Source of the DNA: Rhodococcus sp. OK302
GTDB lineage: Bacteria; Actinomycetota; Actinomycetes; Mycobacteriales; Mycobacteriaceae
Reading direction: 5' to 3'
NCBI RefSeq assembly: GCF_002245895.1
Contig: NZ_NPJZ01000001.1
Span: 4,581,501 to 4,645,500 of the forward strand
DNA length: 64,000 bases
The position numbers and the translations under genes were made by a program. Within the stretch, counting starts at the first letter, position 1. The number at the start of each line of letters is the position of its first letter. Below the pieces are notes generated by a model. It worked only from the letters and a program-made list of their open reading frames with translations, had not been told where the DNA came from and did no database searches. Shown here one piece after another: positions 34,566 to 44,271 of this stretch.

Positions 34566-35608
34566 GACGACACAGCCTCCTTCGCCCCTACTGCCACATC
34601 GACGCCCAACTGCCCGGCGGGCTCGGCCAACCGCAGTTCCGCCGGAACGTCGATGTCGTACAGCGCCGCCGCGTTCAGACCGAGAATCTTCTTCTTCTGA
34701 TCGATCGTGATCGGGGCGTACTCACCCTGCATGTCCTCGGGGATCTGGAAGTCGACAAACTTTTCGATCAGCCACTGCGGGGTCCAGATCGCGTAGTCGC
34801 TTGAAAACAGAATCTTGTCCTCGCCGATCCAGTACAGGAGTTCACCGATGATCTGGGCAAAATACCTTGGTCGGGTGTGAATGAAGGGCAGTGCCACTGC
34901 CAGACCACCGAATACGTTGGACTCCTGTGTCGCGATCCAGCAGAAATCTTCCAGGCGTGGAAGGCCGACATGCTCGACAACGAACCGTAGATCCAGGTAG
35001 TCGGTGGCAACCTTGTCGATGTCTGCCACATCGAACGCGTCACGATCAAGAGGACGGATCGTGGGTCCCTTGTGGACGTGAATGTTCTTGATACCCAGCT
35101 TGATGCATTCTTCCAGGTACCGTCGCGACCAGTGATCGTCGAGCTTGTAGCCACGTGAATCACCATGCCACTCAGCGGTGTAGAGCTTGACGCCCTGCAA
35201 GTTCATACGATCGGCGTCCCGGCGAAGCTGCTCGAGGCCGGCCTCGCCGTATCGGGGATCATAGGCGTGGTTGTAGGTCAGCTTGTCCGGGTGCTTTTGG
35301 GTGAGCGCGAACGCTTCTTCGGTCTGCCCGAAACCGTTGACGTAAAAGTCACTGAGCAAGGTCGCCTGGAAGATCGCATGATCGACGTATCCGTCCACGA
35401 ACAGATCACGCATGAGGCGGTCTTCCCCGTAGTGGGTGTACGTTTCGTAGTCCCACACGACCTCTTCGGGGCTGAGATTTTTGTGATAGTCGTAGAAGCA
35501 GTCAATGAACTGCTTGCCGTGGACGTTCTTGTGGTTCGACGCTCGGCCGTCCCAAAGGTGCACGTGCCCGTCGACGATGAAGTACTTGTTTCCGTCCTTC
35601 TGATACAT
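34562..35608 (-). CDS. Amidohydrolase-family metal-dependent hydrolase of the prm cluster
   Basis: 348 aa from ATG 35608. The amidohydrolase_2 TIM barrel begins FIVDGHVHLWDG, the metal-binding HxH of the family. It has NIHVHKGPT and RFVVEHVGLPRLEDF with further His ligands, and the late Asp in ILFSSDYAIW. Such proteins (TIM-barrel decarboxylase/hydrolase class) are standard companions of prm/mim clusters; their reaction there is not established. It follows prmD by 73 bp and is coupled to the DUF59 gene by a 4-bp overlap, so it is part of the operon. Confidence 0.9.
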   Translation of the reverse strand: MYQKDGNKYFIVDGHVHLWDGRASNHKNVHGKQFIDCFYDYHKNLSPEEVVWDYETYTHYGEDRLMRDLFVDGYVDHAIFQATLLSDFYVNGFGQTEEAFALTQKHPDKLTYNHAYDPRYGEAGLEQLRRDADRMNLQGVKLYTAEWHGDSRGYKLDDHWSRRYLEECIKLGIKNIHVHKGPTIRPLDRDAFDVADIDKVATDYLDLRFVVEHVGLPRLEDFCWIATQESNVFGGLAVALPFIHTRPRYFAQIIGELLYWIGEDKILFSSDYAIWTPQWLIEKFVDFQIPEDMQGEYAPITIDQKKKILGLNAAALYDIDVPAELRLAEPAGQLGVDVAVGAKEAVSS

Positions 35609-35681
35609 CGCTTCCCTCACTTGGTCGTGTGCTTACAGGTGGTTGACGACCGGGGCCTCGCGAGGCCCCGGCCGAAGGCAG

Positions 35682-36023
35682 TCAGTTCGCCTTGAGATCG
35701 AAGCCGATGTATTCGGCTGCGTCCTCCGGGCTGGCGAACAGGATGGTCTGGTCGTCGAGGTGGACCATGCGCCCGTAGTGAGTGGAGCTGATCTCCTCGA
35801 AGATGGAACCGTCGAAATCCGAACCGAGCGCGTCGGTGAGCTCCTCATAGTCGAAATTCAGTCGGTTCACGCCATCAACACGAATCATCGACGGGTACTC
35901 AGTCAGTTCCACCCCTTCCTTCGCACCCATCACTTCCGCGACAACGCGGCCTGTCGGGGTGTTCATCAGCGTGACCCCACACTTGTTCGAGAATTCTGTG
36001 TCCGATCCGAATTGCATAGTCAC
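35682..36023 (-). CDS. prmD: Propane monooxygenase coupling (effector) protein
   Basis: 113 aa. Cofactor-free MmoB/DmpM-family effector: [20 protein letters not shown] and [20 protein letters not shown] are family hallmarks. It binds the hydroxylase and couples NADH oxidation to substrate oxygenation. I chose GTG 36023 because GGAG lies eight bases upstream and the start overlaps the prmC stop (GTGA); ATG 36017 is the alternative. Order prmA-B-C-D equals the described Rhodococcus propane monooxygenase operon. Confidence 0.95.
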   Translation of the reverse strand: MTMQFGSDTEFSNKCGVTLMNTPTGRVVAEVMGAKEGVELTEYPSMIRVDGVNRLNFDYEELTDALGSDFDGSIFEEISSTHYGRMVHLDDQTILFASPEDAAEYIGFDLKAN

Positions 36024-37126
36024 TTGTCCAGCTCCTTCGGGATGTCCAGCCCGAGAGACTCGAGCAAGGAACGGAATTTCTCGGTAGCCGCGTCCAAACT
36101 GTCGGCAAAGGTGACAGCTTTGTCGGCAGGCTGAGACCAGATCGGTTGCAGCGCACGGGCCGCCGCGAGGCACCGAGGTACCCAGACCTCCATCCAGGTA
36201 CCGAACAATGCCTTGTTCGACTCCCCGTGTTCCGGGTCCCTGGTGAGCAATTGGAAGAGATTGCGGGTGTAGGACAAATCCCGGTCGTAGTCATGCTCGC
36301 CGGTACCGACAATCGTCGGAGTGATGTAATCACCGTTGCGGGCCGCGATCTGCATCACGAGTTCGCTGCGGAACAGTGATCCGATGAGCTGCTCGAACAC
36401 TATGTTGGTGGCGAAGAGCAATTCACACCAGTCCGGAACTGCGGTCAGTCTCTCCACGACTTCACGGGTGGGCTGCCACTCCGGCGCCTCCTGCCACACC
36501 GCCCGGTGCGCGCCGCCGTCGAATGTTTCGGTGGCCTCGGACAAGTCGAGGTTGAACAGTGCGAGGTCCTGCGCAAAACGCATTTTGTGGGCGGCATTGA
36601 CCGCAACAGCAGTGTTGATCATGTTGGTCGGTCCCGAACGCTGGATTGCGGTGAACACGTGCAACGCCAGTCCGTTCTCGGCATGCATCCACGCACCGAG
36701 ATTGCGTTCGATGAACTTGAGCCACGGCGAATTCCAGCTGTCGTAGACACGGGCACGTTTGGCGTTCGACAGGCATAGTTCAACCTGATGGACAACCTTG
36801 GAATTGTTACGGAAGATGGTCTGGTCCCACTCCTCGTTCGGATCGAGGAATACGTGCCAGTTGGAGGACTGCGCTTTGGTCCATTCTTTCGGGTATCCAC
36901 CGGGTCCATCTCGGAATCCGTAGATCCAGCCTTGCGAGAGGTGTCGATCGGGGTCGGGCTGGACGTCGACGGTGACGTCCTCGTACATAGTTGCCCGCCG
37001 TTTTGCCGGCGTGTAGTAGCTGTAGGTTCTGCTCTTCGAACTGGGAAACTCGAGTGCGCCTGCCTCGGAGTCGGTGAATTCGATTGCGGGAAAGCTACGT
37101 TCCTTCGGCCCTATGGTTGCGGTCAT
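36020..37126 (-). CDS. prmC: Propane monooxygenase hydroxylase, small (beta) subunit
   Basis: 368 aa, the usual size. This ferritin-like helical subunit lacks the iron ligands but is required for the (alpha-beta) hydroxylase. Family features include [20 protein letters not shown] near residue 32, [15 protein letters not shown] and the C-terminal segment [19 protein letters not shown]. It starts 44 bp after the reductase stop and overlaps prmD by 4 bp. It acts in the cytosol with PrmA to hydroxylate propane (expected at C2 in this class; regiospecificity is not visible in sequence). Confidence 0.95.
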   Translation of the reverse strand: MTATIGPKERSFPAIEFTDSEAGALEFPSSKSRTYSYYTPAKRRATMYEDVTVDVQPDPDRHLSQGWIYGFRDGPGGYPKEWTKAQSSNWHVFLDPNEEWDQTIFRNNSKVVHQVELCLSNAKRARVYDSWNSPWLKFIERNLGAWMHAENGLALHVFTAIQRSGPTNMINTAVAVNAAHKMRFAQDLALFNLDLSEATETFDGGAHRAVWQEAPEWQPTREVVERLTAVPDWCELLFATNIVFEQLIGSLFRSELVMQIAARNGDYITPTIVGTGEHDYDRDLSYTRNLFQLLTRDPEHGESNKALFGTWMEVWVPRCLAAARALQPIWSQPADKAVTFADSLDAATEKFRSLLESLGLDIPKELDK

Positions 37127-37170
37127 CGTTCGGTTCCTGTCGGTAGAGGGGAGGACGAATGGTTGCTGCC

Positions 37171-38229
37171 TTACTCGAAGGCCGGGCTGGTGAACTTGTC
37201 GTAGAACACTTGGTCATGCGGGACGCTCCTGGCTTCGAGGAGAGCGAGCGCTGCATCGACCATGGGGGGCGGGCCGCAGAGGTACACCTCGGCCTTCGCG
37301 ATTCCAGCTTCCCGACGATCGACGACTTCCGTGACGTTGCCGGCTTCGACACTCACCGAAGCAGACAGCATTGCACCCGAGCCTGTCGGACCCGACTCTT
37401 CCGAGAGGCAGGCCACAAACGTGAAATCCTTCAAATATGTTCCGAGTTCCAAGATTTCGTCGACATAGAACAAATCCTGTGCAGTTCGGGCACCGTAGTA
37501 GAAGTGCACCGGCCGGGTACTGCCCGTCTCGCTCAGGTGCCGCAGCAGCGACAGGACCGGGGCCATCCCCGCCCCGCCACCGATGCAGACCACGGGCAGG
37601 ACGTGGGCGTCCTTGAGGGTGAACGACCCGTACGGGCCGGTCAACGAGATCTCGTCACCAACCGAAATCTCACTCTCCAACAGAGCTGAGAACTTACCCC
37701 CCGGATACTTCTTGATCAGAAATTCCACGGATCCGGGCGTCGATTGTGTTGTCGCCATAGAGAACGAGCGATGTTCGTCGGTTCCGGGGATGTACAGATC
37801 GGCGTACTGACCTGGCTTGAAATCGAATGTCGTCGGCGAAGTGGCTTGCAGGCGCAGAGAAACGATGTCCCTCGTCATGGACTCGAGTGCGACCACCTGC
37901 ATGCAAACATTCTGGATCGGGATGCCGCCGAGCAGTTCGTCCTCGTCGAAGTTGAGCAGCTCGATCGTGCAGTCACTGTATGCATAAGAACGACAAAGCA
38001 ATACGTACCCTTCCTCCTCCTCCGCGTCGTTGCACGCAAATGTCGAGTAGTTCTCCATTTGAACTTCACCGTCGAGAAGAAAAGACTTGCAGGCCGAGCA
38101 GCGTCCTTCGCGGCAGCCGTGCATCAGATGAATGCCTTGCCGGAAAGCGGCATCGAGGATACTTTCGTCCTCGCCGACCTCCATCTCGATGTCGACGGGC
38201 TCGAAATTGATTCGGTGTGTGTCGGCCAC
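37171..38229 (-). CDS. prmB: Propane monooxygenase reductase (2Fe-2S, FAD, NADH)
   Basis: 352 aa from GTG 38229 (GGAG six bases upstream; the upstream frame is not ferredoxin-like). The N-terminal plant-type ferredoxin has CREGRCSACK plus a fourth Cys in YVLLCRSYAY. The FAD domain contains HRSFSMATT (RxYS-type), and the NADH domain has CIGGGAGMAPVLSLL and EVYLCGPPPMVDAAL. It carries electrons from NADH to the diiron hydroxylase. It lies between prmA (97-bp gap) and prmC (44-bp gap), as in other prm clusters. Confidence 0.96.
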   Translation of the reverse strand: MADTHRINFEPVDIEMEVGEDESILDAAFRQGIHLMHGCREGRCSACKSFLLDGEVQMENYSTFACNDAEEEEGYVLLCRSYAYSDCTIELLNFDEDELLGGIPIQNVCMQVVALESMTRDIVSLRLQATSPTTFDFKPGQYADLYIPGTDEHRSFSMATTQSTPGSVEFLIKKYPGGKFSALLESEISVGDEISLTGPYGSFTLKDAHVLPVVCIGGGAGMAPVLSLLRHLSETGSTRPVHFYYGARTAQDLFYVDEILELGTYLKDFTFVACLSEESGPTGSGAMLSASVSVEAGNVTEVVDRREAGIAKAEVYLCGPPPMVDAALALLEARSVPHDQVFYDKFTSPAFE

Positions 38230-38325
38230 GGGTGTCTCCTGGGCTGATCGATTGATTGCAATGGTTGCGGTGGGCGGCGCCGACATGGTTCGTCACGCCG
38301 CCCACCGAGCCTGAAACCGGCTGCG

Positions 38326-39957
38326 TCAGGCGGGCGTCGCGCCGGCTCGATATGCCGCGATATGTGCCGTGCGTTCCGCGTCGGACATCTGATTCAAGAG
38401 CACATTGGGGCTCTGGAACGTATTTCCGCGGACGTCGTCGAGGGTCCACAGTTTCTTCGGATCATCAAGGTGCAGGTGCGGCTGACCGACAAGGGTCTTA
38501 CCGTCGTCGCGGACATACCCGAGATCCTTGACGATATCGGCGAGATCCTTGTCGTGATGCAAGGTCTCCCATTCACGGAATCCGGTGAGGCGTCCCATGT
38601 TCGGGGTTGCCTTACCCTGGTATTCCTCACGGAATGCAACAGCGTCGGTCCAGTAGCAGGTCTCCGAGCAATAGGTTCGCCATTGGTTGTCGACCTTCTC
38701 CACAACCATGTCCTCACGGATGAGAGCGGGAACCATGCAGGTCCAGCACCTGTGCGGGTACTGGTACCCGACCTCCTCGAAGGCGATCGGCTTGTTCCGG
38801 CCTGGGTAAGCGAGACGGTTGTACTCTTCCCACCACTTCCCGTACTTCGAGTACCAGCCCGGATACTTATGTTCGAACCACTCGAAGTCCTTGTCGGTCA
38901 TCGTGTCGATTCGCCAGTAGTTGACTGGCCAACCGGTGGCGAAGAACCTCGCGACCTCGTGCACGTAGCCCTTGTTCGTGATGCGATTCCACGCTTCCTC
39001 GACCAGGTCGTGTGGGATGGTCAAGCCGTACTTTTCGAGCGGGATCAGGTAGCTACGGTAGTAATCGTCGTAGATCCACCGCCGCCACATTTCGGCGTAG
39101 CTTTCCCGGTCCTTGCGGCGGTCCTTGGTCCCGTACTCGATGAACGTCCCGATCGCGGCATCGACAACACAGTGGTTGTTCCACCACGCGTAGCGCAGGT
39201 CTCGCTCGAGGAGAGGTCGGTTGCGCTCGTCTGCCAACGCCATCAGCAGAATCGAATATCCGTTGGAGATATGCCGCGACTCGTCGGACTGCACTGAGTG
39301 AAATACGGTGGGCAGCAAGTAGTCGCCATTCGCGGCAGCCTCGTCCGGCATCGCGACGAACAATGTGTTCGTGAAAGCCGTCTCCGCGACCACCGTCAGA
39401 TAGATATTGGCGGCGGTAATTGCGTCGCCGGTGATGAACCCTTCACCGAACTGGCGCCCGATCGTGCCGGCATAGTTGTTCGCAAATGCCTTCTCGGTCA
39501 TGTCGAATCCGGCGGGATCGATGTAGTTGTTCATGTACAGCTTCTTGAGGTTCATCTGAATCGTCGAGTGCCGAACCTCATCGATCATCTGCACCGCAAG
39601 CCCGTTGTGGATTTCCGGATTCGGAACGGCGTCGATGGCCATCGGCATCGCCCTGGCCGCCGAGATCTCGGGGAACGGGATGATCGACAGGAACAACTTC
39701 TGCCATTCCATCCACCGCTGCTGGACCTGACGGAACATATTGCCGCGGATCGCGCCGTCCATCGCACCGTAGACGCGGTTGTCCTTCTCCTCCTCCATCG
39801 GAAAATACGATCGCATGATCTGCTTGAGGGGATCCTTTTTCGGGGCCTTCTCAAACGTGTAATCGGTGCCGAATCGAGTGGCCGGGGTGGCGAATGTCGG
39901 ATCCCAGGTCATCTCACTGATCTTCGCGTGGGCCTTCGTCAAGCTTTGTTTACTCAA
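38326..39957 (-). CDS. prmA: Propane monooxygenase hydroxylase, large (alpha) subunit
   Basis: 543 aa. I chose the TTG at 39957: GGAGG lies six bases upstream and the protein then begins [14 protein letters not shown] as known PrmA/MimA proteins do. The ferritin-like fold holds the diiron site; the two ExxH motifs are visible as DEVRHS and [26 protein letters not shown] and the conserved HRCWTCMVP region match the propane/acetone monooxygenase clade rather than methane or toluene enzymes. It hydroxylates propane and probably other small alkanes, ketones or phenols. It is the first gene of the operon, with a divergent regulator about 180 bp away. Confidence 0.97.
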   Translation of the reverse strand: MSKQSLTKAHAKISEMTWDPTFATPATRFGTDYTFEKAPKKDPLKQIMRSYFPMEEEKDNRVYGAMDGAIRGNMFRQVQQRWMEWQKLFLSIIPFPEISAARAMPMAIDAVPNPEIHNGLAVQMIDEVRHSTIQMNLKKLYMNNYIDPAGFDMTEKAFANNYAGTIGRQFGEGFITGDAITAANIYLTVVAETAFTNTLFVAMPDEAAANGDYLLPTVFHSVQSDESRHISNGYSILLMALADERNRPLLERDLRYAWWNNHCVVDAAIGTFIEYGTKDRRKDRESYAEMWRRWIYDDYYRSYLIPLEKYGLTIPHDLVEEAWNRITNKGYVHEVARFFATGWPVNYWRIDTMTDKDFEWFEHKYPGWYSKYGKWWEEYNRLAYPGRNKPIAFEEVGYQYPHRCWTCMVPALIREDMVVEKVDNQWRTYCSETCYWTDAVAFREEYQGKATPNMGRLTGFREWETLHHDKDLADIVKDLGYVRDDGKTLVGQPHLHLDDPKKLWTLDDVRGNTFQSPNVLLNQMSDAERTAHIAAYRAGATPA

Positions 39958-40140
39958 GTTGCGCCTCCTGGATCGGGTGCCGACCTTGCGTCGGCTGGGG
40001 ACGTTGTGCAACTAACCCAATCGTGTGATGCGCGTCTCGTTTGTCTCACTTTGAGATTGAAATCACTTTTACTGCTCCATAGACTTGTCCCGAAACGGAC
40101 ATTCGCACACAGGCACGCCACAGCAAACCTCAGGAGATCG
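39958..40140 (-). promoter_or_regulatory. Divergent promoter region of prmA and its regulator
   Basis: The 183-bp gap between prmA and the divergent regulator must hold both promoters. A short perfect inverted repeat, TCTCA-CTT-TGAGA, spans 40044-40056, about 90 bp upstream of prmA, a position suited to an activator site. I see no -24/-12 (GG-N10-GC) promoter that would indicate sigma-54. Binding by the adjacent regulator is inferred. Confidence 0.55.
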
Positions 40141-41949
40141 ATGATGGGTGCACTCGAGCCAAGCATTTTCAGAAATCTCGAGAACTCCAAAATGGCTGCG
40201 CCCAAACATTTTTCAGAAAACAATCCCACGAATGGGGCCGATCTGCGCCTGCATCACTGGCTACGAGTGTCGTGGTCACGATCACGGGCCGCACTGGGTG
40301 AAATCGACGAACCAACCGCGTCCTACATCGAATCAACGACAGTCGACAGCGTTCTGACACGCGCCGCAAATCCGGTTTTGTCCGCGCTGGCTTCCGAAAT
40401 CGACAACGAACCGGTCTCTCTCATTCTCAGCGATGCCAAGGGTACGGTCCTCAGACGCTACGGCGGGGACAGTGCTTTGCTCGCAGCCCTCGATCGCGTC
40501 GACCTGGCCCCCGGATTTCGCTACTCGGAATCCCAGGTGGGAACCAACGGCATCGGCACAGCCCTCGAAGTCGGTTCTCCCATCGTCATCAACGGGGACG
40601 AGCATTACAGTGGGCCCTTACGCTCGTTCTCCTGTGCCGGCGCACTCGTGACACACCCCTTGACCGGAGCCGTCCTGGGTGTCGTGGACTTGACCACCAA
40701 GGCCGAAAATATGAACGCCTTGTTGCTGTCCTTCGCCAAATTGGCCGCCGCCCGGATCAAGGAGCGCATTCTCGACGACGCCAACGAACACAATCGAGCA
40801 GTATTGAGCGCTTACCACGCAGCTAGCCACTCGGGACAGTCGGTTATCGCGGTCGGTGACGAAGTCCTGATGATCAATGCCCTGACTCAACAACTGTTCG
40901 ACTCACACGATCAGGCTGCGATCATCGACCGCATCCGGGACGCTCGCGGGCAGTCCAAATCCTTCACTGTGCTCACCGATCTCCCGAGTGGAGCCACCGC
41001 CCGCCTCTCGTACCAGCCGACCTTTGCCAACGACAAGCTGGCCGGGGGAATTGTGCGGATCACGGAACAACTCGCCACCCGCACCACTCAGTTCGTAGGC
41101 ACCCTGAACTTGCGCGCTGTCGCCGGCAGCAGCGCAGTGTGGATGCGTACCGTTCACAACGTCGTCGACGCCTGCAAGCGGCACGAATGGTTGGTGCTCG
41201 ACGGTGAACCCGGCGTCGGAAAGACCACACTGATTCGAGCGGCGCACGAGCACCTTTCGAACTCACATCACCTTGCAATACTCGACGCAGCCACACTCGT
41301 CGGGGAGGACCTGCTCGCCCATGTTTCGGACGAATTGGAAACCGGATCCGATCTTGCGGTCCTCCATGCACACAGACTCAGCGAGGACGATCTCGCAGGA
41401 CTCGGCCATCTTCTGCAAGATGCCACCCAAGGCGCTTTCCCCCGTGAACCCTGGGTTGCGCTGACCATGCACCCGGAAGAGCCGAGCTCTACCTCGTCGC
41501 TACTGCGACTGTTCCCGAAGTCGATCAGCGTACCGCCCCTGCGATACCACCTCGAAGACATCCCAGACCTAGTGAGATCGCTTCTCCGAACCGTCGGTGC
41601 AGCAGATCTGACCCTGTCACCCGCTTCATTGAACCAGCTCACACGAATGGCATGGCGAGGAAACATTACCCACTTGCGCAACGTCCTCGAAGAGATCCAT
41701 CGTCACCGACGCTCCGGAGTCGTAGAACCTGACGCTCTGCCCTCCGAATGCCGAGCAACCACGTGGAGAAATCTGACCAAGCTGCAATCCCTCGAACGCG
41801 ACGCGATAGTGGATGCACTCGCGCTACACGTCGGCGACAAGACCGCCGCCGCACAAGCATTGGGCATGTCACGAGCCACGATTTACCGCAAGATCCGCGA
41901 ATTCGGCATAGCCTACAAAGCCCCGAGAATCCCACCCGTATCCAATTGA
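40141..41949 (+). CDS. Degenerate sigma-54-activator-like regulator beside prmA (MimR-type), copy 2
   Basis: 602 aa; starts at ATG ATG 40141/40144 after CAGGAG. N-terminal GAF-like sensory region (PGFRYSESQVGTNGIGTALE, as in AcoR). The AAA+ part has an intact Walker A (DGEPGVGKTTL) but the Walker B region is LAVLHAHRLSED, and no GAFTGA loop is present. The PPLRYHLEDIPDL segment and the Fis helix-turn-helix (DKTAAAQALGMSRATIYRKI) are well preserved. It is divergent from prmA and shares architecture with the regulator at 28.5-30.4 kb. By analogy with MimR it should activate the prm operon in response to substrate or product; that is inference. Confidence 0.9.
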   Translation: MMGALEPSIFRNLENSKMAAPKHFSENNPTNGADLRLHHWLRVSWSRSRAALGEIDEPTASYIESTTVDSVLTRAANPVLSALASEIDNEPVSLILSDAKGTVLRRYGGDSALLAALDRVDLAPGFRYSESQVGTNGIGTALEVGSPIVINGDEHYSGPLRSFSCAGALVTHPLTGAVLGVVDLTTKAENMNALLLSFAKLAAARIKERILDDANEHNRAVLSAYHAASHSGQSVIAVGDEVLMINALTQQLFDSHDQAAIIDRIRDARGQSKSFTVLTDLPSGATARLSYQPTFANDKLAGGIVRITEQLATRTTQFVGTLNLRAVAGSSAVWMRTVHNVVDACKRHEWLVLDGEPGVGKTTLIRAAHEHLSNSHHLAILDAATLVGEDLLAHVSDELETGSDLAVLHAHRLSEDDLAGLGHLLQDATQGAFPREPWVALTMHPEEPSSTSSLLRLFPKSISVPPLRYHLEDIPDLVRSLLRTVGAADLTLSPASLNQLTRMAWRGNITHLRNVLEEIHRHRRSGVVEPDALPSECRATTWRNLTKLQSLERDAIVDALALHVGDKTAAAQALGMSRATIYRKIREFGIAYKAPRIPPVSN

Positions 41950-42397
41950 GAGCCTCACAGCCTTGCGTCTGAGACACACTCCCGCCCAAAGGTATTCATC
42001 CGCACGGACTCGATCAGCTCAGATCATGCCTGAGGCAGACTCCGACACAGTCCCCTACCATCCGTTCGACCTGACCACAGTGTGGCCGAAGGCTATTGCC
42101 CCCTCATCGAGGTCGGCGAGTGGGCACTCAACCGCTACAGGGCCGGTTGTTCTCGTGCGGTGACGCGCCGCGAGATTCTTAGAACAGCACTACCGACGCG
42201 GCTGCAATCACAATCTTCACGGTCCGGAAAGGCCACTTACGGCCACCGGGCACACGATATCAAAGTGTCCTATTGTGGCCACCTCAAAATGCCTCGCCGT
42301 CGAGAAATGTCCGATATGTTCCAGTGCGGTGGTCACCTTCCCGTGGCCGCTACGCGCCCCCTCCGAGGTGCGGACTACCTGGAAGGAACTGAATTTT
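41950..42397. other. Gene-free stretch with possible insertion-sequence end remnant
   Basis: No supportable gene. Between 42259 and 42311 three similar short words occur at roughly 20-bp spacing (TCAAAGTGTCC, TCAAAATGCC, GAGAAATGTCC), with TGGCCACC between the first two. Multiple short terminal repeats of this style are typical of IS21-family ends, but no istA/istB gene is present. If real, this is a relic beside the propeller gene. Confidence 0.3.
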
Positions 42398-43720
42398 TTG
42401 ACCGTTCTCGATCGACCACACCCACGCACTCGATGGTCCCGCGCCGCGGCAGCTCTGGGCGCCGGCGCGCTCGCTGCCGCCATGACCCTCGGCGTCGGGA
42501 CCGCATCCGCCGACACCGTCGACCCCACGCCGATCCCGGTCGGCGCTGAGCCGGCCGGAGTGGCAATCACCCCCGACGGCACCCGCGCCTACGTCACCAA
42601 CTGGGGTGCCGGGGCGGTGTCGGTGATCAACACCAGCGACAACATCGTCACTGCCACCGTTCCGGTCGGTTCACTTCCGCAGGGGGTGGCGATCACCCCC
42701 AACGGCCTGCGCGCCTATGTCACCAACCGAGGCAACAACACGGTGTCGGTAATCAACACCAGCGACAACACCGTCGACCCCACACCCATCACGGTCGGTT
42801 CAGAACCGATCGGAGTGGCGATCACCCCCGATGGCCTACGCGCCTACGTCTCCAACGCGAACGGCAACACCGTGTCGGTGATCAACACCACCGACAACAC
42901 CGTCACCACCACACCCATCCCAGTCGCCGCGAATCCATGGGCAGTAGCGATCAGCCCGAACGGTGCCCACGCCTACGTCACCCACCGCAATAGCAACACC
43001 GTGTCGGTCATCAACACCACCGACAACACCGTCAATCCCACACCCATCACGGTCGGTCAAGGTCCGACATCGATAGCGTTCACCCCCGACGGCTTACGCG
43101 CCTACGTCGTCAACCTGGAGAGCAACTCGGTGTCGGTGATCAACACCAGCGACAACACCGTCACCGGCGCACCCATCCCTGTCGGCCAGCGCCCGTACCA
43201 GGTAGCGATCACCCCTGACGGTCAACGCGCCTACGTGTCCAACAGGACCGACAGCACGGTATCGGTCATCAATACCACCGACAACACCGTCACGACCACC
43301 ATCAACCTCCCTGCCGGCGGAAATCCGTTCGGGGTGGCGATCACCCCCGACGGCCTCCGCGCCTACGTCACCAACAATGCCAACGCCACGGTATCGGTGA
43401 TCACAATCGAAATAGCTCCCACACTCACCGGGGCACCGCCCGCCGGCGTTGTCGGCCAGCCCTACAGTTACGCCTTCACTGTCACCGGACAACCGACCCC
43501 CACCGTGACCGCAGTCGGTACTCTGCCCGCCGGTCTGACACTCACTGAAGCCGGCATCCTGTCCGGAACACCCACCGAGGATGGGACGTTCCCCGTCACC
43601 TTCACGGCGTCTAACGGCATCGGCACCCCCGCCACCCTTGACGTCACCCTCACCATCACCGCAGCTCCGGAACCGCCCTCGACGGGTTCACTCGGATCGC
43701 TCGGAAACTTCGGCTCCTAA
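42398..43720 (+). CDS. Secreted YVTN seven-repeat beta-propeller protein with Ig-like domain
   Basis: 440 aa from TTG 42398 (GGAAGGA upstream; the longer frame lacks a signal). A twin-Arg-poor but clear signal peptide ends about GVGTASA-DTVD. Then come seven repeats of about 42 residues, each of the form PxGVAITPDGxRAYVTN ... VSVINTSDNTV, enough for one closed seven-bladed propeller (residues about 45-340). An Ig-like/He_PIG domain follows (PPAGVVGQPYSYAFTVTGQP ... LPAGLTLTEAGILSGTPTE), and the protein ends GSLGSLGNFGS. Such proteins are secreted or cell-surface, with binding roles; no enzyme function is evident. The 3' end belongs to a 238-bp duplication found again at 48.2 kb. It is followed by a strong hairpin. 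Confidence 0.9.
   Translation: MTVLDRPHPRTRWSRAAAALGAGALAAAMTLGVGTASADTVDPTPIPVGAEPAGVAITPDGTRAYVTNWGAGAVSVINTSDNIVTATVPVGSLPQGVAITPNGLRAYVTNRGNNTVSVINTSDNTVDPTPITVGSEPIGVAITPDGLRAYVSNANGNTVSVINTTDNTVTTTPIPVAANPWAVAISPNGAHAYVTHRNSNTVSVINTTDNTVNPTPITVGQGPTSIAFTPDGLRAYVVNLESNSVSVINTSDNTVTGAPIPVGQRPYQVAITPDGQRAYVSNRTDSTVSVINTTDNTVTTTINLPAGGNPFGVAITPDGLRAYVTNNANATVSVITIEIAPTLTGAPPAGVVGQPYSYAFTVTGQPTPTVTAVGTLPAGLTLTEAGILSGTPTEDGTFPVTFTASNGIGTPATLDVTLTITAAPEPPSTGSLGSLGNFGS
42530..43410 (+). repeat. Seven tandem coding repeats of about 125-129 bp
   Basis: The propeller blades are also repeated at DNA level: gtatcggt-type VSVIN codons and GCGATCACCCCCGACGG recur every 125-129 bp. Such tracts are prone to unequal recombination and copy-number change between strains. 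Confidence 0.85.
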
Positions 43721-43927
43721 CCTGCTGAACGTGAATCATCCCCGGGTTGCATGGCAACCCGGGGATGATTCTGTTTTCACATCAGATGCGCAGCGCGCCT
43801 GCGACCGCCGCCAGGATCGCAAGCGCCAGGAGAATTCCCGACGCCAATTTGTTCACCTTGAACATCGAATAGGCACCGCCCATGGCGATTCCGGCACCGA
43901 TGAACAACAGGTAGGTATGAAGAACGC
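43690..43927. repeat. 238-bp direct repeat, copy 1
   Basis: Matches 48221-48458 over the same length with about nine differences (around 96% identical by eye). It spans the last 31 bp of the propeller gene, the hairpin and a startless copy of the small membrane ORF that follows hisB. Differences cluster in the propeller end and hairpin loop; the ORF part is identical apart from one base. Confidence 0.95.
43734..43770. terminator. Strong bidirectional hairpin after the propeller gene
   Basis: A perfect 17-bp stem (AATCATCCCCGGGTTGC / GCAACCCGGGGATGATT) with a 3-nt ATG loop, followed by TCTGTTTT. It lies 14 bp past the propeller stop and serves as a terminator for it; in the ancestral arrangement it would also end the opposing his operon. 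Confidence 0.85.
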
Positions 43928-43931
43928 ATGA
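43782..43931 (-). pseudogene. Startless copy of the 49-aa his-operon membrane ORF
   Basis: The same codons as the intact gene at 48313-48462 ([20 protein letters not shown] ... AGALRI stop), but the sequence diverges exactly at the 5' end. Where the intact copy has GTG AGC GTT, this copy has TCA TGC GTT, so the start codon and ribosome-binding site inside hisB are lost. It is a duplication relic. Confidence 0.85.
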
Positions 43932-44271
43932 TCGACGGAGCCTGACCCTCGGATCGTCGGGAACGAGCCGACAGCCTGGGCATCCCGCACCTGGAGGTGT
44001 TGCCGGACTCCGTATACGAAGACAACCTCCTCCGGCCCCTTACTTTCTGCCGGGCGGGCACTGTCCACTCTGGATCCGAAACCCAAGCCCAACCAGCCAC
44101 CATAAATACTTACTGACGGTTCACCAGCCCCGAAGCTGGATCGAACGTGAATCGCCCCGGTCGGTTCACGTTCAAGCACTTCGCCGCGTGAGAAGGTGGG
44201 TTCCACTCGTGCATTCGGCACCGCCGATGCACGCTACAAGTGCCATAGGGATCCGGATGAAGGAGAGCTTG
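43932..44271. other. Intergenic stretch with a nine-base inverted repeat
   Basis: No gene is supported. GAACGTGAA (44143-44151) and TTCACGTTC (44165-44173) form a perfect stem about 100 bp before the MaoC gene. The left arm and its flank (GAACGTGAATC.CCCCGG) echo the hairpin sequence of the 238-bp repeat, suggesting shared origin or an operator. Confidence 0.4.

Noticed and set aside
39298..40140. Upstream extension of the regulator frame to 883 codons
   Set aside because: It is antisense to prmA; the regulator's homology begins after the CAGGAG-ATG ATG at 40141.
42530..43410. CRISPR-like array
   Set aside because: The period is about 125-129 bp and the repeats are in-frame protein blades without unique spacers.
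43777..44221. Two minus-strand frames of 108 and 122 codons
   Set aside because: They run through the duplicated repeat in the wrong frame, and their sequences are low-complexity shadows.
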